64,000 nucleotides of DNA from Neotamlana sedimentorum (lineage in GTDB: Bacteria; Bacteroidota; Bacteroidia; Flavobacteriales; Flavobacteriaceae): the NCBI RefSeq assembly GCF_000943565.1, contig NZ_JTDW01000006.1, positions 62,001-126,000 of the forward strand. Direction: 5' to 3'. Positions 26,716 to 35,716 of this stretch are shown in pieces. The notes beneath the pieces were generated by a model that saw only the letters and a program-made list of their open reading frames with translations, was not told the DNA's origin and made no database searches. The translations under genes were made by a program, and so were the position numbers. Each line of letters begins with the position of its first letter. Position 1 is the stretch's first letter.

Positions 26716-27891
26716 ATGTCTGATAATAAAGTCCAAATTTTTGATACTACCCTAAGAGACGGCGAACAAGTCCCTGGCTGTAAATTGAATACAGAACAGA
26801 AATTAGTTATTGCCGAACAACTAGATAATTTAGGTGTAGACATTATTGAAGCTGGTTTTCCAGTATCAAGTCCTGGTGACTTCAAATCTGTTGAAGAAAT
26901 ATCTAAACTTGTAAAAAATGCTACAGTTTGTGGTTTAACCAGATCTGTTGAAAACGATATAAAAGTTGCTGCTGAAGCTTTAAAATATGCCAAAACACCA
27001 AGAATCCATACAGGAATAGGCACATCGGAATCTCATATTAAATTTAAATTCAAATCTAATCAAGATGATATTATTGAGCGTGCTGTTAAAGCAGTAAGTT
27101 ATGCAAAATCGTTTGTAGAAGATGTTGAATTTTACGCTGAAGATGCAGGACGAACAGATAATGCCTATTTAGCACGTGTTTGTGAAGCTGTAATTAAAGC
27201 TGGTGCAACCGTATTAAATATTCCTGACACAACCGGTTATTGCTTACCTAGCGAGTATGGTGCCAAAATAAAGTATTTAAAAGAAAACGTAAAAGGTATA
27301 GATAAAGCTATTTTATCTTGCCATTGCCATAACGACTTAGGGCTAGCTACAGCAAACTCTATTGAAGGTGTTATTAATGGGGCTCGCCAAATTGAATGTA
27401 CTATAAATGGTATTGGTGAACGCGCAGGAAATACTGCTTTAGAAGAAGTAGTAATGATTTTAAGACAACACCCTCACTTAAATTTAGATACTAACATAAA
27501 TTCTGAAATGCTTTACGGCTTAAGCCAATTAGTATCAGATAGTATGGGTATTTACACCCAGCCAAATAAAGCAATTGTTGGTGCAAATGCGTTTGCCCAT
27601 AGCTCAGGAATACATCAAGATGGTGTTATTAAAAATCGTGAAACTTACGAAATTATAGATCCTAAAGATGTTGGTGTTACAGAATCTGCTATTGTTTTAA
27701 CTGCAAGAAGTGGTCGTGCTGCTTTGGCGTATCGTGCTAAAAATGTGGGTTATGAATTAACAAAGCTTCAATTAGATGAAATTTACGCAAGCTTCTTAGA
27801 ATTCGCTGATAAGAAAAAGGAAATTGACGATAACGACATTCATAAAATAATAGAAAGCAGCAGATTATATAAAGAAATTACATCGGCGTAA
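26716..27891 (+). CDS. leuA: 2-isopropylmalate synthase (short form)
   Basis: A 391-residue enzyme condensing acetyl-CoA with 2-ketoisovalerate, the first step to leucine. The metal/substrate motif [10 protein letters not shown] is at 9-18, the second metal motif SCHCHNDLG at 201-209 and [13 protein letters not shown] near 231-243. It ends shortly after the catalytic barrel and subdomain, about 130 residues shorter than E. coli LeuA: the C-terminal allosteric domain that binds leucine is missing, so feedback control must differ. Homocitrate synthase is a possible alternative, but leuB follows 71 bases downstream. No leuC or leuD is in between. Confidence 0.9.
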   Translation: MSDNKVQIFDTTLRDGEQVPGCKLNTEQKLVIAEQLDNLGVDIIEAGFPVSSPGDFKSVEEISKLVKNATVCGLTRSVENDIKVAAEALKYAKTPRIHTGIGTSESHIKFKFKSNQDDIIERAVKAVSYAKSFVEDVEFYAEDAGRTDNAYLARVCEAVIKAGATVLNIPDTTGYCLPSEYGAKIKYLKENVKGIDKAILSCHCHNDLGLATANSIEGVINGARQIECTINGIGERAGNTALEEVVMILRQHPHLNLDTNINSEMLYGLSQLVSDSMGIYTQPNKAIVGANAFAHSSGIHQDGVIKNRETYEIIDPKDVGVTESAIVLTARSGRAALAYRAKNVGYELTKLQLDEIYASFLEFADKKKEIDDNDIHKIIESSRLYKEITSA

Positions 27892-27962
27892 TAAAAGTTT
27901 GATTTAAAAACCTTACTTTTAAGTAAACTTTACACGCTGTAAGTTTCTAATACCCCTAAAAA

Positions 27963-29081
27963 ATGAAGTTAAACATAGCTGTTTTACCAGGTGATGGCAT
28001 TGGTCCGGAGGTTACAGCGCAAGCCGTTAAAGTTTTAAAGGCTATTGCTATAAATTTCGATCATGTATTTACCTTTTCTAATGCATTAGTTGGCGCTAGT
28101 GCCATTGAAAAATTTAACGATCCATTACCTGAAGCAACTATTGAAACTTGCAAAAATGCAGATGCTATTTTGTTTGGTGCCATTGGAAAAACATCTTACG
28201 ACTTAGATCCATATGCAAAAATAAGACCTGAACAAGGTTTGCTTCGTTTGCGTAAAATACTAGATTTACACACTAATATTCGCCCTGTAATTGCTTACGA
28301 TGATTTATTAATTAAATCCTCGCTTAAAAAAACTCAAATTAAAGGCACAAATATTTTAATTTACAGAGAGTTAACTAGCGGTATTTATTTTGGCGATAAA
28401 CATTTAAGTGAAGATAACAATACGGCAAGCGATGTATGTAAATATACACGCGAAGAAATTGAACGTGTAGCACACTCAGCATTTAAAGCCGCACAAAGTA
28501 GAAAACGAAAACTTACTTTAGTTGATAAAGCCAATGTTTTAGAAAGTTCAAGACTTTGGCGCCGTGTAGTACAAGAATTGGCTACGCAATACTCAAACGT
28601 AGAGGTGAACTATACGTATATTGATAATGCTGCAATGGAACTTATTATAAACCCAAAACAATTTGATGTTATTTTAACTGAAAATATGTTTGGCGATATA
28701 TTATCTGAGGAAGCAAGTGTTATAGTAGGTTCAATTGGTTTATTAGCCTCTGCTTCTATTGGCGATAATCATGTTATGTTCGAACCTATTCATGGTGCTT
28801 ATACCAAGGCTACTAATAAAGGCATTGCTAACCCAATAGCATCTATTTTATCTGCAGCCATGTTGTTAGAACATTTTGGTTTAGATGATGAAGCATCACT
28901 AGTTAGAGATGCTGTAGAAAAATCGTTAACATTACACATAACAACCCCAGATTTAAATAACAAGTATGACAATATTACCACCACCAAGGTTGGCGATTTT
29001 ATTGAAGATTTTATCAATAATCCAGATGAGACCAACTTAAATTTTACCAACATCCATTTGGGTCAATCTACAATTATATAA
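27963..29081 (+). CDS. leuB: 3-isopropylmalate dehydrogenase
   Basis: A 372-residue isocitrate/isopropylmalate dehydrogenase family enzyme. NAD-dependent oxidation of 3-isopropylmalate is supported by PGDGIGPEVT (9-18), RPEQGLLRLRK (89-99, the LeuB-specific substrate-helix region), YRELTSGIYFGD (about 136-147) and NMFGDILSEEAS (about 241-252), and by NIFEP-type GDNHVMFEPIHGA near 261-273. Follows leuA on the same strand and ends before a strong bidirectional terminator. LeuCD needed between these two steps must be encoded elsewhere. Confidence 0.93.
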   Translation: MKLNIAVLPGDGIGPEVTAQAVKVLKAIAINFDHVFTFSNALVGASAIEKFNDPLPEATIETCKNADAILFGAIGKTSYDLDPYAKIRPEQGLLRLRKILDLHTNIRPVIAYDDLLIKSSLKKTQIKGTNILIYRELTSGIYFGDKHLSEDNNTASDVCKYTREEIERVAHSAFKAAQSRKRKLTLVDKANVLESSRLWRRVVQELATQYSNVEVNYTYIDNAAMELIINPKQFDVILTENMFGDILSEEASVIVGSIGLLASASIGDNHVMFEPIHGAYTKATNKGIANPIASILSAAMLLEHFGLDDEASLVRDAVEKSLTLHITTPDLNNKYDNITTTKVGDFIEDFINNPDETNLNFTNIHLGQSTII

Positions 29082-29123
29082 TTTTGGTGTAGTTAAAATT
29101 ATGTAGGTTTCTCCTAAAAAAAC

Positions 29124-29151
29124 AAAAAGCACATTTTAAAATGTGCTTTTT
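29124..29151. terminator. Bidirectional terminator between leuB and argH
   Basis: Perfect palindrome AAAAAGCACATTTTAAAATG followed by TGCTTTTT, with A-rich sequence on its left and T-rich on its right, so it can stop transcripts from leuB (plus) and from argH (minus), which converge here. Confidence 0.85.
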
Positions 29152-29173
29152 TTATTTATTCTGTTTTTATTTT

Positions 29174-30448
29174 TTACTGCGGGAACTTCGCCGCTATTTT
29201 ATCTAAACACAAATTATGAATACTACCTTCATGCGTGTGTTTTTTTGATGTATCGGGTTTATACGTTCCGTTTTGAACTTCGCCACCTATTTTTTGATAA
29301 GCCTCTCTAAAACTCATACCATCAACCACCAAAGTATTTATATTATCTACCGTGAAAAGGTATTTGTATTTATCATCGTTTAAATCGATATCTTTTACAA
29401 TGATTTGTTGAATGGAATAATTAAAAATATCTAAAATACTTTTTAACTCCTCGAAAGCAGCAATCATATTTTCTTTTATTAACTGAAAATCTCTGTGATA
29501 ACCACTAGGTAAATTATTAGTAATTAAAATCATTTCGGTTTGAAGCGCTTGTATTTTATTACATTTTCCTCGAATTAACTCAAAAACATCCGGGTTCTTT
29601 TTATGAGGCATAATGCTACTTCCAGTAGTTAATTCATCTGGAAAAGAGATGAAATTAAAATTCTGACTCATATACAAACACACATCCATAGCAAAACGCG
29701 ATAAGGTATTGGCTAAACTACCTAAAGCAACAGCAATGGTACGCTCATTTTTTCCACGTCCCATTTGTGCAGCAACCACATTGTATTTTAAGGTAGAAAA
29801 CTGCATTTCTTTGGTAGTTAACGTTCTATCTATAGGGAAAGAACTACCATAACCTGCAGCAGAACCTAACGGATTTTGATCTACTGTTTTTATGGCGGCA
29901 TTTAAAATATACACATCATCAATCATAAGTTCTGCGTAAGCAGAAAACCATAACCCGAAGGATGATGGCATTGCAACTTGTAAATGTGTGTAACCAGGTA
30001 ACAATTTTTCTTTATAATTATCAGCTTGAGCTAAAAGTGTATCGAAAAGTGTTTTTGTTTTAGTTTTAATTTCTGCAAGGTTATCTTTATAATACAAATG
30101 GCAAGCCACTAAAACTTGATCGTTTCTAGAACGGGCTGTGTGTATTTTTTTTCCAACTTCACCTAACATTTTGGTAAGCTCGAATTCTATTTTAGAATGC
30201 ACATCTTCAAACTGCTCATCGATAACAAACGTGCCATTTTCAATTTGTTTTTCAAGTGTTTTTAACCCGCCTAATAAATCAATTAATTCTTCAGCCGAAA
30301 TAATGCCAATCTTTTGCAACATTTTAGCATGAGCGCGCGATGCAATAACATCGTATTTTGCAATATGAATATCAATTTCTCGATCGTTTCCAACGGTAAA
30401 TTGCTCTATTTTTTTATCTATCGATATACCTTTATCCCAGAGTTTCAT
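29174..30448 (-). CDS. argH: Argininosuccinate lyase
   Basis: A 424-residue fumarase/aspartase-superfamily enzyme that splits argininosuccinate into arginine and fumarate. The signature GSSIMPHKKNPD lies at 276-287 (superfamily consensus GSxxMPxKxN), RSRNDQV at 106-112 and the substrate-binding SAAGYGSSFP near 196-205. The last gene of the long arg-pro operon. Slightly shorter than E. coli ArgH (457), as usual in Bacteroidetes. Ends just before the shared terminator. Confidence 0.95.
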   Translation of the reverse strand: MKLWDKGISIDKKIEQFTVGNDREIDIHIAKYDVIASRAHAKMLQKIGIISAEELIDLLGGLKTLEKQIENGTFVIDEQFEDVHSKIEFELTKMLGEVGKKIHTARSRNDQVLVACHLYYKDNLAEIKTKTKTLFDTLLAQADNYKEKLLPGYTHLQVAMPSSFGLWFSAYAELMIDDVYILNAAIKTVDQNPLGSAAGYGSSFPIDRTLTTKEMQFSTLKYNVVAAQMGRGKNERTIAVALGSLANTLSRFAMDVCLYMSQNFNFISFPDELTTGSSIMPHKKNPDVFELIRGKCNKIQALQTEMILITNNLPSGYHRDFQLIKENMIAAFEELKSILDIFNYSIQQIIVKDIDLNDDKYKYLFTVDNINTLVVDGMSFREAYQKIGGEVQNGTYKPDTSKKHTHEGSIHNLCLDKIAAKFPQ

Positions 30449-30508
30449 TTTTTAACTTTTTTTGTCATTCCTGCAATAGCGGGAACTATTTTATTTTATT
30501 ACTCAAAA

Positions 30509-30533
30509 CCCTTCGACTGCGCTCAGGGTGACA
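30509..30533. repeat. REP-like repeat, family B
   Basis: CCCTTCGACTGCGCTCAGGG followed by TGACA, in the 176-base gap between argE and argH. A GTCATTCCTGCAATAGCGGG palindrome-like element lies 35 bases to its left. Confidence 0.7.
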
Positions 30534-30624
30534 ATCCTTTTTATTTTGGTGCTTCGCATTTAGATAAAAGAATCATATTATAACTGTATTAGTCTTGATT
30601 CTCGATTCTATTTTCTCGGTTCGT

Positions 30625-31686
30625 TTAAAGCACTTTTTCTAATAATTCAATATATATTTTTACACCTTCTTCAATTTCATTTAAATAAATAAACTCATCG
30701 GCAGAATGCGAACGTGTACTATCACCAGGACCGAGCTTTAAACTCGGACAGCTTAATACCGCTTGATCGGATAATGTTGGCGAACCATAGGTTTCTCTCC
30801 CCATAGCTATTCCAGCTTTAACCAAGTCGTGATCCACAGGAATAGATGACGAATTTAACCTTAAACTTCGTGGTGTAATACTTGTTACCGGCGCTTCATT
30901 TTGTAGAATTTCTGCAATTTCGGCATTACTATAAGCATCGTTTACACGAACATCTATCACTAATTTTAAATCGGCAGGAACCGCATTATGCTGCTTTCCG
31001 GCACTAATTTGACTAACCGTTAGCTTCACATCCCCTAAAGCTTCAGAACCTTTATCGAATTTATAATCTTTAAACCATTGTAAGGTTTCAATAGACTTAT
31101 AAATAACATTATCGTTGTTTGGATGTGCTGCATGACTTGGAGTTCCTGTTAACACAGCATCAAAAACTACCAAGCCTTTTTCGGCAACGGCTAAATTCAT
31201 TAAAGTAGGTTCGCCAACTATGGCCACATCTACTTTTGGTATTACAGACAACATACTGTTAAGCCCATTTGGACCGCTGCTTTCTTCTTCCGCGGAAGCG
31301 ACAATTACTAAGTTATATTTTAAATTTTCTTTATTGTAAAAATAAGCAAACGTTGCCAGCAAAGACACTAAGCAACCTCCAGCGTCATTACTTCCTAAAC
31401 CGAATAATTTTCCATCTTCTACAATGGCTTTAAGCGGATCTTTGGTATAAGCAGAATTTGGCTTAACCGTATCGTGATGCGAGTTTAACAACAAGGTTGG
31501 TTTGCCTTTGGCAAAGTGTTTGTTTACCGCCCAAACATTGTTTTTTGTACGTTTATAATCTATGTTATGTTGTTTAAACCAAGCTTCAATATGTAACGCG
31601 GTTTCGTTCTCTTCGGAAGAAAATGATTGCGTTTCTATCAAGTTTTTTAGTAACGTGATAGCCTCGTTGGTTAATTGCTCAATCAT
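30625..31686 (-). CDS. argE: M20-family N-acetyl-ornithine/citrulline deacetylase
   Basis: A 353-residue zinc peptidase-like deacylase. Metal-ligand motifs are NSHHDTVKPN (about 68-77), GSNDAGGCLVSL (about 96-107), SAEEESSGPNG (about 130-140) and GEPTLMNLAV near 159. It would remove the acetyl group late in the pathway; because the carbamoyltransferase next door is the acyl-ornithine type, the real substrate is probably N-acetylcitrulline. It overlaps argB by 4 bases (translational coupling) and is followed by repeats before argH. Confidence 0.92.
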   Translation of the reverse strand: MIEQLTNEAITLLKNLIETQSFSSEENETALHIEAWFKQHNIDYKRTKNNVWAVNKHFAKGKPTLLLNSHHDTVKPNSAYTKDPLKAIVEDGKLFGLGSNDAGGCLVSLLATFAYFYNKENLKYNLVIVASAEEESSGPNGLNSMLSVIPKVDVAIVGEPTLMNLAVAEKGLVVFDAVLTGTPSHAAHPNNDNVIYKSIETLQWFKDYKFDKGSEALGDVKLTVSQISAGKQHNAVPADLKLVIDVRVNDAYSNAEIAEILQNEAPVTSITPRSLRLNSSSIPVDHDLVKAGIAMGRETYGSPTLSDQAVLSCPSLKLGPGDSTRSHSADEFIYLNEIEEGVKIYIELLEKVL

Positions 31687-32459
31687 ATATATAAGGTTGA
31701 AAATTTTTGATCTCTATTTGTAATAACCGATGGATTACCAATGATTACTCTTGAAACACCTTCTTGCAACGCGTAATAACAATTTTCGAGTTTAGGAAGC
31801 ATGCCACCGGCAAATTTTCCTTGAATTTTTAAGGTTTCGTAGGTTCCTGAATCCATATAATCGATTACAGAATTATCGTCATCAACATCTAATAGCACGC
31901 CGTTTTTTTCGAAACAATAAATTAATTCGGTTTTATAATGTCTTGATAATGCTATAGCAACTTCTGAAGCAATCGTATCGGCATTGGTGTTTAGCAATTG
32001 TCCGTTTTGGTCGTGTGAAATAGCACAAAACACTGGTGTAATATCGTTATCTATTAACACTTGCATGGCTTTGGTATTCACTTTTTTTACATCGCCAACA
32101 TAACCATAATCTATTTTTTTAACAGGACGCTTTACAGAAACAATAGTGTTTCCATCGGCACCCGAAAAACCAATAGCGTTACAATTGTAAGCTTGCAACT
32201 TTGCTATAATGTTTTTGTTTATTTTACCTGCATAAACCATAGAAATAATATCTAAAGTAGCTGCATCTGTAATGCGACGCCCGTCTACCATATTTACTGG
32301 CACCTGCATATCTTGAGCTAGTTTTGTTGCTAATTTTCCGCCGCCATGAACCAAAACTTTTAGCCCTTCAAGCGAAGCAAATTGCGATAAAAATTTCTCT
32401 AATGCCGCTTCGTTATCTATAACGTTGCCTCCTACTTTTACTATTTTTATTGTTTCCAT
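31683..32459 (-). CDS. argB: Acetylglutamate kinase
   Basis: A 258-residue amino-acid kinase that phosphorylates N-acetylglutamate. ATP-site start KVGGNVID (7-14), VHGGGKLATKLAQDM (37-51), DGRRITDA near 59-66 and the C-terminal GVSRVIIGN (about 235-243). It is the second step of the pathway and lies between argF' and argE. The N-terminal helix that makes arginine-sensitive hexamers is absent, so direct arginine feedback at this enzyme is less likely. Confidence 0.94.
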   Translation of the reverse strand: METIKIVKVGGNVIDNEAALEKFLSQFASLEGLKVLVHGGGKLATKLAQDMQVPVNMVDGRRITDAATLDIISMVYAGKINKNIIAKLQAYNCNAIGFSGADGNTIVSVKRPVKKIDYGYVGDVKKVNTKAMQVLIDNDITPVFCAISHDQNGQLLNTNADTIASEVAIALSRHYKTELIYCFEKNGVLLDVDDDNSVIDYMDSGTYETLKIQGKFAGGMLPKLENCYYALQEGVSRVIIGNPSVITNRDQKFSTLYI

Positions 32460-32502
32460 TTAAGCTGAACTTGATATTTGGTTCTTAATTATTGTTTCAT
32501 TG

Positions 32503-32598
32503 GATTCTGAAACAAGTTCAGAATGACAAAAATTTATTTACTTTAAATAATATCCCAAAACAACGTTTCTACTACGCTCAACGTGACAGTTCAGGATA
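32503..32598. repeat. Tandem REP-like repeats (families A and B) between argB and argF'
   Basis: GATTCTGAAACAAGTTCAGA (family A, 32503-32528) is followed by TTTCTACTACGCTCAACGTG (family B, 32566-32586) and ACAGTTCAGGATAACA. Two repeat families within a 145-base gap inside an operon. Confidence 0.65.
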
Positions 32599-32604
32599 AC
32601 AAAA

Positions 32605-33543
32605 CTATAAGTTTTGTAATATTTTCTTAAGAGCTAATTGCGCTGCAAATGTTCTGTTATTAGCTTGTTGAATTACAATTGAATTCTCAGAATCTAACAC
32701 GGCATCTTCTACAATTACATTTCGCCTTACTGGTAAGCAGTGCATAAATTTAGCATCGCCTAATTTTTCTTTAGTAATAATCCAATTAGCATCGGTATTG
32801 GTTACTTTACCATAATCTTCAAACGAACTCCAGTTTTTTACATATACAAAATCGGCATCTTTAAATGCTTCTTCTTGGTTATGAATTATTGGCGTGTCTT
32901 TGGTTATTTCTGGACTTAAATTATAGCCTTCAGGATTAGTTATCACGAAATCTACATCCATTTTTTGCATAGCTTGAGTAAAACTATTTGCTACAGCATG
33001 CGGCAATGCCTTTATATGTGGCGCCCAACTTAAAACCACTTTGGGCTTTGTTTTTTTAGAAAATTCTGAAATAGTTATCGCATCTGTTAAAGCTTGCAGC
33101 GGGTGTCCTGTGGCACTTTCCATGTTTACAATGGGCACCGAAGCGTACTTTTTAAAGGCCTCTAAAACTTGTTCGCTTTCGTCTTTTACTTTATCGGTTA
33201 AAGTTGGAAATGCTCTTACGGCAATAATATCGCAATATTGAGATACTACCGCTGCGGCTTCCTTAATATGTTCGGCAGTATTACCGTTCATAACCGTACC
33301 GTCTTCAAACTCTAAACCCCAAGCATCTCCAGAAACATTCATTACAATAGGATTCATTCCTAAATTTAAAGCTGCCTTTTGCGTACTTAAGCGCGTGCGT
33401 AAACTAGAATTGAAGAACAACAAACCTAAAGTTTTGTTTTTTCCTAAATCTATATGTTTTAACGGCATTAGCTTGAGCGCTTTAGCTTCTTCAATCCAAG
33501 AATCGATGTTATCGATATCGTTTATTGATGTGTAATGTTTCAT
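32605..33543 (-). CDS. argF': N-acetyl/succinyl-ornithine carbamoyltransferase
   Basis: A 312-residue aspartate/ornithine carbamoyltransferase family protein. The carbamoyl-phosphate motif appears as SSLRTRLSTQKAAL (about 46-59). The C-terminal motif is HCLPVRRNVIVEDAVLD (about 268-284), where true ornithine transcarbamylases have HCLPAHRGEEV. That replacement, and ESATGHPLQALTDA (about 143-156), are marks of the acyl-ornithine enzymes of Bacteroidetes and Xanthomonas. Whether acetyl or succinyl is used cannot be decided by reading; the adjacent ArgB and ArgE argue for acetyl. Confidence 0.9.
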   Translation of the reverse strand: MKHYTSINDIDNIDSWIEEAKALKLMPLKHIDLGKNKTLGLLFFNSSLRTRLSTQKAALNLGMNPIVMNVSGDAWGLEFEDGTVMNGNTAEHIKEAAAVVSQYCDIIAVRAFPTLTDKVKDESEQVLEAFKKYASVPIVNMESATGHPLQALTDAITISEFSKKTKPKVVLSWAPHIKALPHAVANSFTQAMQKMDVDFVITNPEGYNLSPEITKDTPIIHNQEEAFKDADFVYVKNWSSFEDYGKVTNTDANWIITKEKLGDAKFMHCLPVRRNVIVEDAVLDSENSIVIQQANNRTFAAQLALKKILQNL

Positions 33544-33560
33544 CTTTTTATTTAATTAAA

Positions 33561-33591
33561 AACCTACAAGACATTAATGATCTTGCAGGCT
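33561..33591. repeat. Palindromic hairpin repeat, family C, within arg operon
   Basis: AACCTACAAGA and TCTTGCAGGCT form an 11-bp stem with wobble pairs, followed on the minus strand by TTTTTAATTAAAT. It lies between proB and argF' and could lower expression of the downstream genes. Confidence 0.6.
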
Positions 33592-33601
33592 GCATATTTC
33601 T

Positions 33602-34366
33602 TTATTTTACTTTTGTAAATGGCACTTTATTTTCAATGGCATTTTTTATAAAATTATCTTCAAGACCATTTACAATCCAAGTTTCTATATTTGATTGTTT
33701 CGCAACCGATGCCGCTTCTATTTTAGATTGCATACCACCGCTACCGTGTGATGATTTAGAATTTACAACTTCGTTTTTTAAATCTTCAAAATCATTAACC
33801 AAAGCAATAGTTTCTGGCGTTCCGTTTTCCATAGAAGCTTTTGTATAAATACCGTTTGTATTTGTTGCGATTATAAACAAATCGGCTTCAATTAACGAGG
33901 CTGTTAAAGCACCTAATTTATCGTTATCGCCAAATTTAATTTCGTCGGTAGCAACTGTATCATTTTCATTTATAATAGGAATGTAATTATTGTTTACCAA
34001 CACATTAATGGTGTTTACAATATTTACTTTGCTTTCTTGTTTTTCGAAATCGGAATAGGACAGTAAACATTGCGACGTTAGTAAACCATATTCTCTAAAT
34101 ATTTCTTGATAAATACGAATTAAATGCGGCTGACCGATAGAAGCTAACGCCTGTTTTACAAAAACATCTTCTTGTTTACTTTCTAACTTTACAAATTGCT
34201 TTGCTACAGCAATAGCCCCAGAACTTACAATTACAAACTCGTAATCTTTTTGAAGTGTTGCTATTTGATTTGCTAAATCTTCAATTTTTCCACGCGATAA
34301 ATTATCGGTTTCTTTGGTAAGCGTGTTAGACCCTATTTTTAGTAAAATGCGTTTCTTTTTTCCCAT
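33602..34366 (-). CDS. proB: Glutamate 5-kinase (no PUA domain)
   Basis: A ~254-residue amino-acid kinase that makes glutamyl phosphate, the first step to proline. The ATP-site strand ILLKIGSNTLTKE is at about 6-18; VSSGAIAVAKQF, INENDTVATDEIKFGDND and the SHGSGGMQSKIEAA stretch are all GK signatures. The C-terminal PUA domain of E. coli ProB is missing, as in many bacteria. I prefer the ATG at 34366 (MGKKKRILLKIG); an upstream GTG at 34387 is in frame but lies in a REP-like repeat. It lies just before proA in the transcript direction's downstream side. Confidence 0.92.
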   Translation of the reverse strand: MGKKKRILLKIGSNTLTKETDNLSRGKIEDLANQIATLQKDYEFVIVSSGAIAVAKQFVKLESKQEDVFVKQALASIGQPHLIRIYQEIFREYGLLTSQCLLSYSDFEKQESKVNIVNTINVLVNNNYIPIINENDTVATDEIKFGDNDKLGALTASLIEADLFIIATNTNGIYTKASMENGTPETIALVNDFEDLKNEVVNSKSSHGSGGMQSKIEAASVAKQSNIETWIVNGLEDNFIKNAIENKVPFTKVK

Positions 34367-34384
34367 TTTTACGTTTACGTATTG

Positions 34385-34409
34385 CACTTCGACTGCGCTC
34401 AGTGTGATA
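34385..34409. repeat. REP-like repeat, family B, in front of proB
   Basis: CACTTCGACTGCGCTCAGTG followed by TGATA lies 19 bases upstream of the chosen proB start and 29 bases after the proA stop. Confidence 0.7.
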
Positions 34410-34438
34410 TACTTCGTATTACAGTTACTCCTTTTAAT

Positions 34439-35659
34439 TTAACGTGTTTGTCCAGTACCGTGAACGTACCATTTATTGGTTACTAAATGCTGTAAACCAA
34501 TTGGTCCGCGTTGGTGTAATTTATCTGTACTAATAGCTAATTCGCCACCTAAACCTAATTGTCCGCCATCGGTAAATCGTGTTGAAGCATTGTGATACAC
34601 CGCTGCTGTATCAACATTTTCCATAAAGGTTTTGGCTTCACTTTCGTTTTTAGTGATGATAGATGAAGAATGCCCGCCAGAGTATTTGTTTATCATAGCA
34701 ATAGCTGCTTCATTATTCGCAATTTCACCTATTAAAATTTTATAATCTAAAAATTCTTCATGCCAAATATCATCAGAAGTAATTTCTTCTAAATTATTAG
34801 CTTTTGCAATATTATAATCACCTAAAACTTTAATTTTTGATTCGTTTAATTTTGAAATTAATTGCGTTACAAATTCGTTTTTATTAGGCAGGTTTTCATC
34901 AATGAAAACTTTATCAACTGCGTTACATGCCGAAATTTTAGATTTTCCGTTAAGGATAACATCAATAGCTATATCTAAATCGGCTTCCTTATGAACATAC
35001 ACAAAATTATTACCACGACCACTAACAATAACAGGGCAACGTGCGTGTTCTTTTGTAAATGCAATTAAACGTTCGCCACCACGAGGTACAATTAAATCGA
35101 GTTGTTGCGTTGGGTTTTCTAAAAAGGCTTGAGTTTCTGTTCTGTTAAACTGAAGGTACTCTACCCAATCGGTTGACGCTTCATTTTCTTCTAAAGCTTG
35201 GTGCCATAACTCAACAATTTTTAAGTTAGAGCGTAAGGATTCTTTACCGCCTTTTAGTAAAATTTTGTTACCCGATTTAAATGCAATTCCAGCAGCTTCA
35301 ACCGTTACATCTGGACGCGATTCGTAAATAATTAAAACCGTACCAAACGATGCCGTTTTATTATAAATTTGCATGCCGTTTTCGTGCTTAAAGCTAAAGC
35401 GCTCAACCCCAACCGGATCATCTTGCGATGCTAAATGCTTCGCCGATTTAATCATTTCATCAACCTTGGCATCATTCACTTTTAAACGATCGAACATTGA
35501 AATATCGTCGCCTTTGTAAGCTTCACAATCGGTTTTATTAATGTTAATAATTTCTTGCCTTTCTTCTTCTAAAAGTTCTGCCATTCGTAATAAAACGGCG
35601 TTTCTTTTTTCAATAGATAGTAAGGTGTTCATTGTGTTTTCTTTTTTATAGTTTGCCAT
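34439..35659 (-). CDS. proA: Glutamate-5-semialdehyde dehydrogenase
   Basis: A 406-residue aldehyde-dehydrogenase-fold enzyme reducing glutamyl-5-phosphate. The catalytic cysteine is Cys245 in GKSKISACNAVDK; IIYESRPDVTVEAAG is near 110-124 and VPRGGERLIAF near 191-201. Start is uncertain: ATG at 35659 is the longest frame, but an inner ATG at 35632 (MNTLLSIEKRNAVL) has an A-rich site (AAAAAAGAAAACACA) before it and matches the usual beginning of the family better. It precedes proB, reversing the common proBA order. Confidence 0.92.
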   Translation of the reverse strand: MANYKKENTMNTLLSIEKRNAVLLRMAELLEEERQEIININKTDCEAYKGDDISMFDRLKVNDAKVDEMIKSAKHLASQDDPVGVERFSFKHENGMQIYNKTASFGTVLIIYESRPDVTVEAAGIAFKSGNKILLKGGKESLRSNLKIVELWHQALEENEASTDWVEYLQFNRTETQAFLENPTQQLDLIVPRGGERLIAFTKEHARCPVIVSGRGNNFVYVHKEADLDIAIDVILNGKSKISACNAVDKVFIDENLPNKNEFVTQLISKLNESKIKVLGDYNIAKANNLEEITSDDIWHEEFLDYKILIGEIANNEAAIAMINKYSGGHSSSIITKNESEAKTFMENVDTAAVYHNASTRFTDGGQLGLGGELAISTDKLHQRGPIGLQHLVTNKWYVHGTGQTR

Positions 35660-35716
35660 AGTGTACTATTTTTTAAATGTAATAGCGACTTGGTCTTTAT
35701 AATGTTTTGTTAAACT

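Noticed and set aside
26709-27023. 104-codon minus-strand frame over leuA
   Set aside because: Antisense to the conserved leuA start; no family resemblance.
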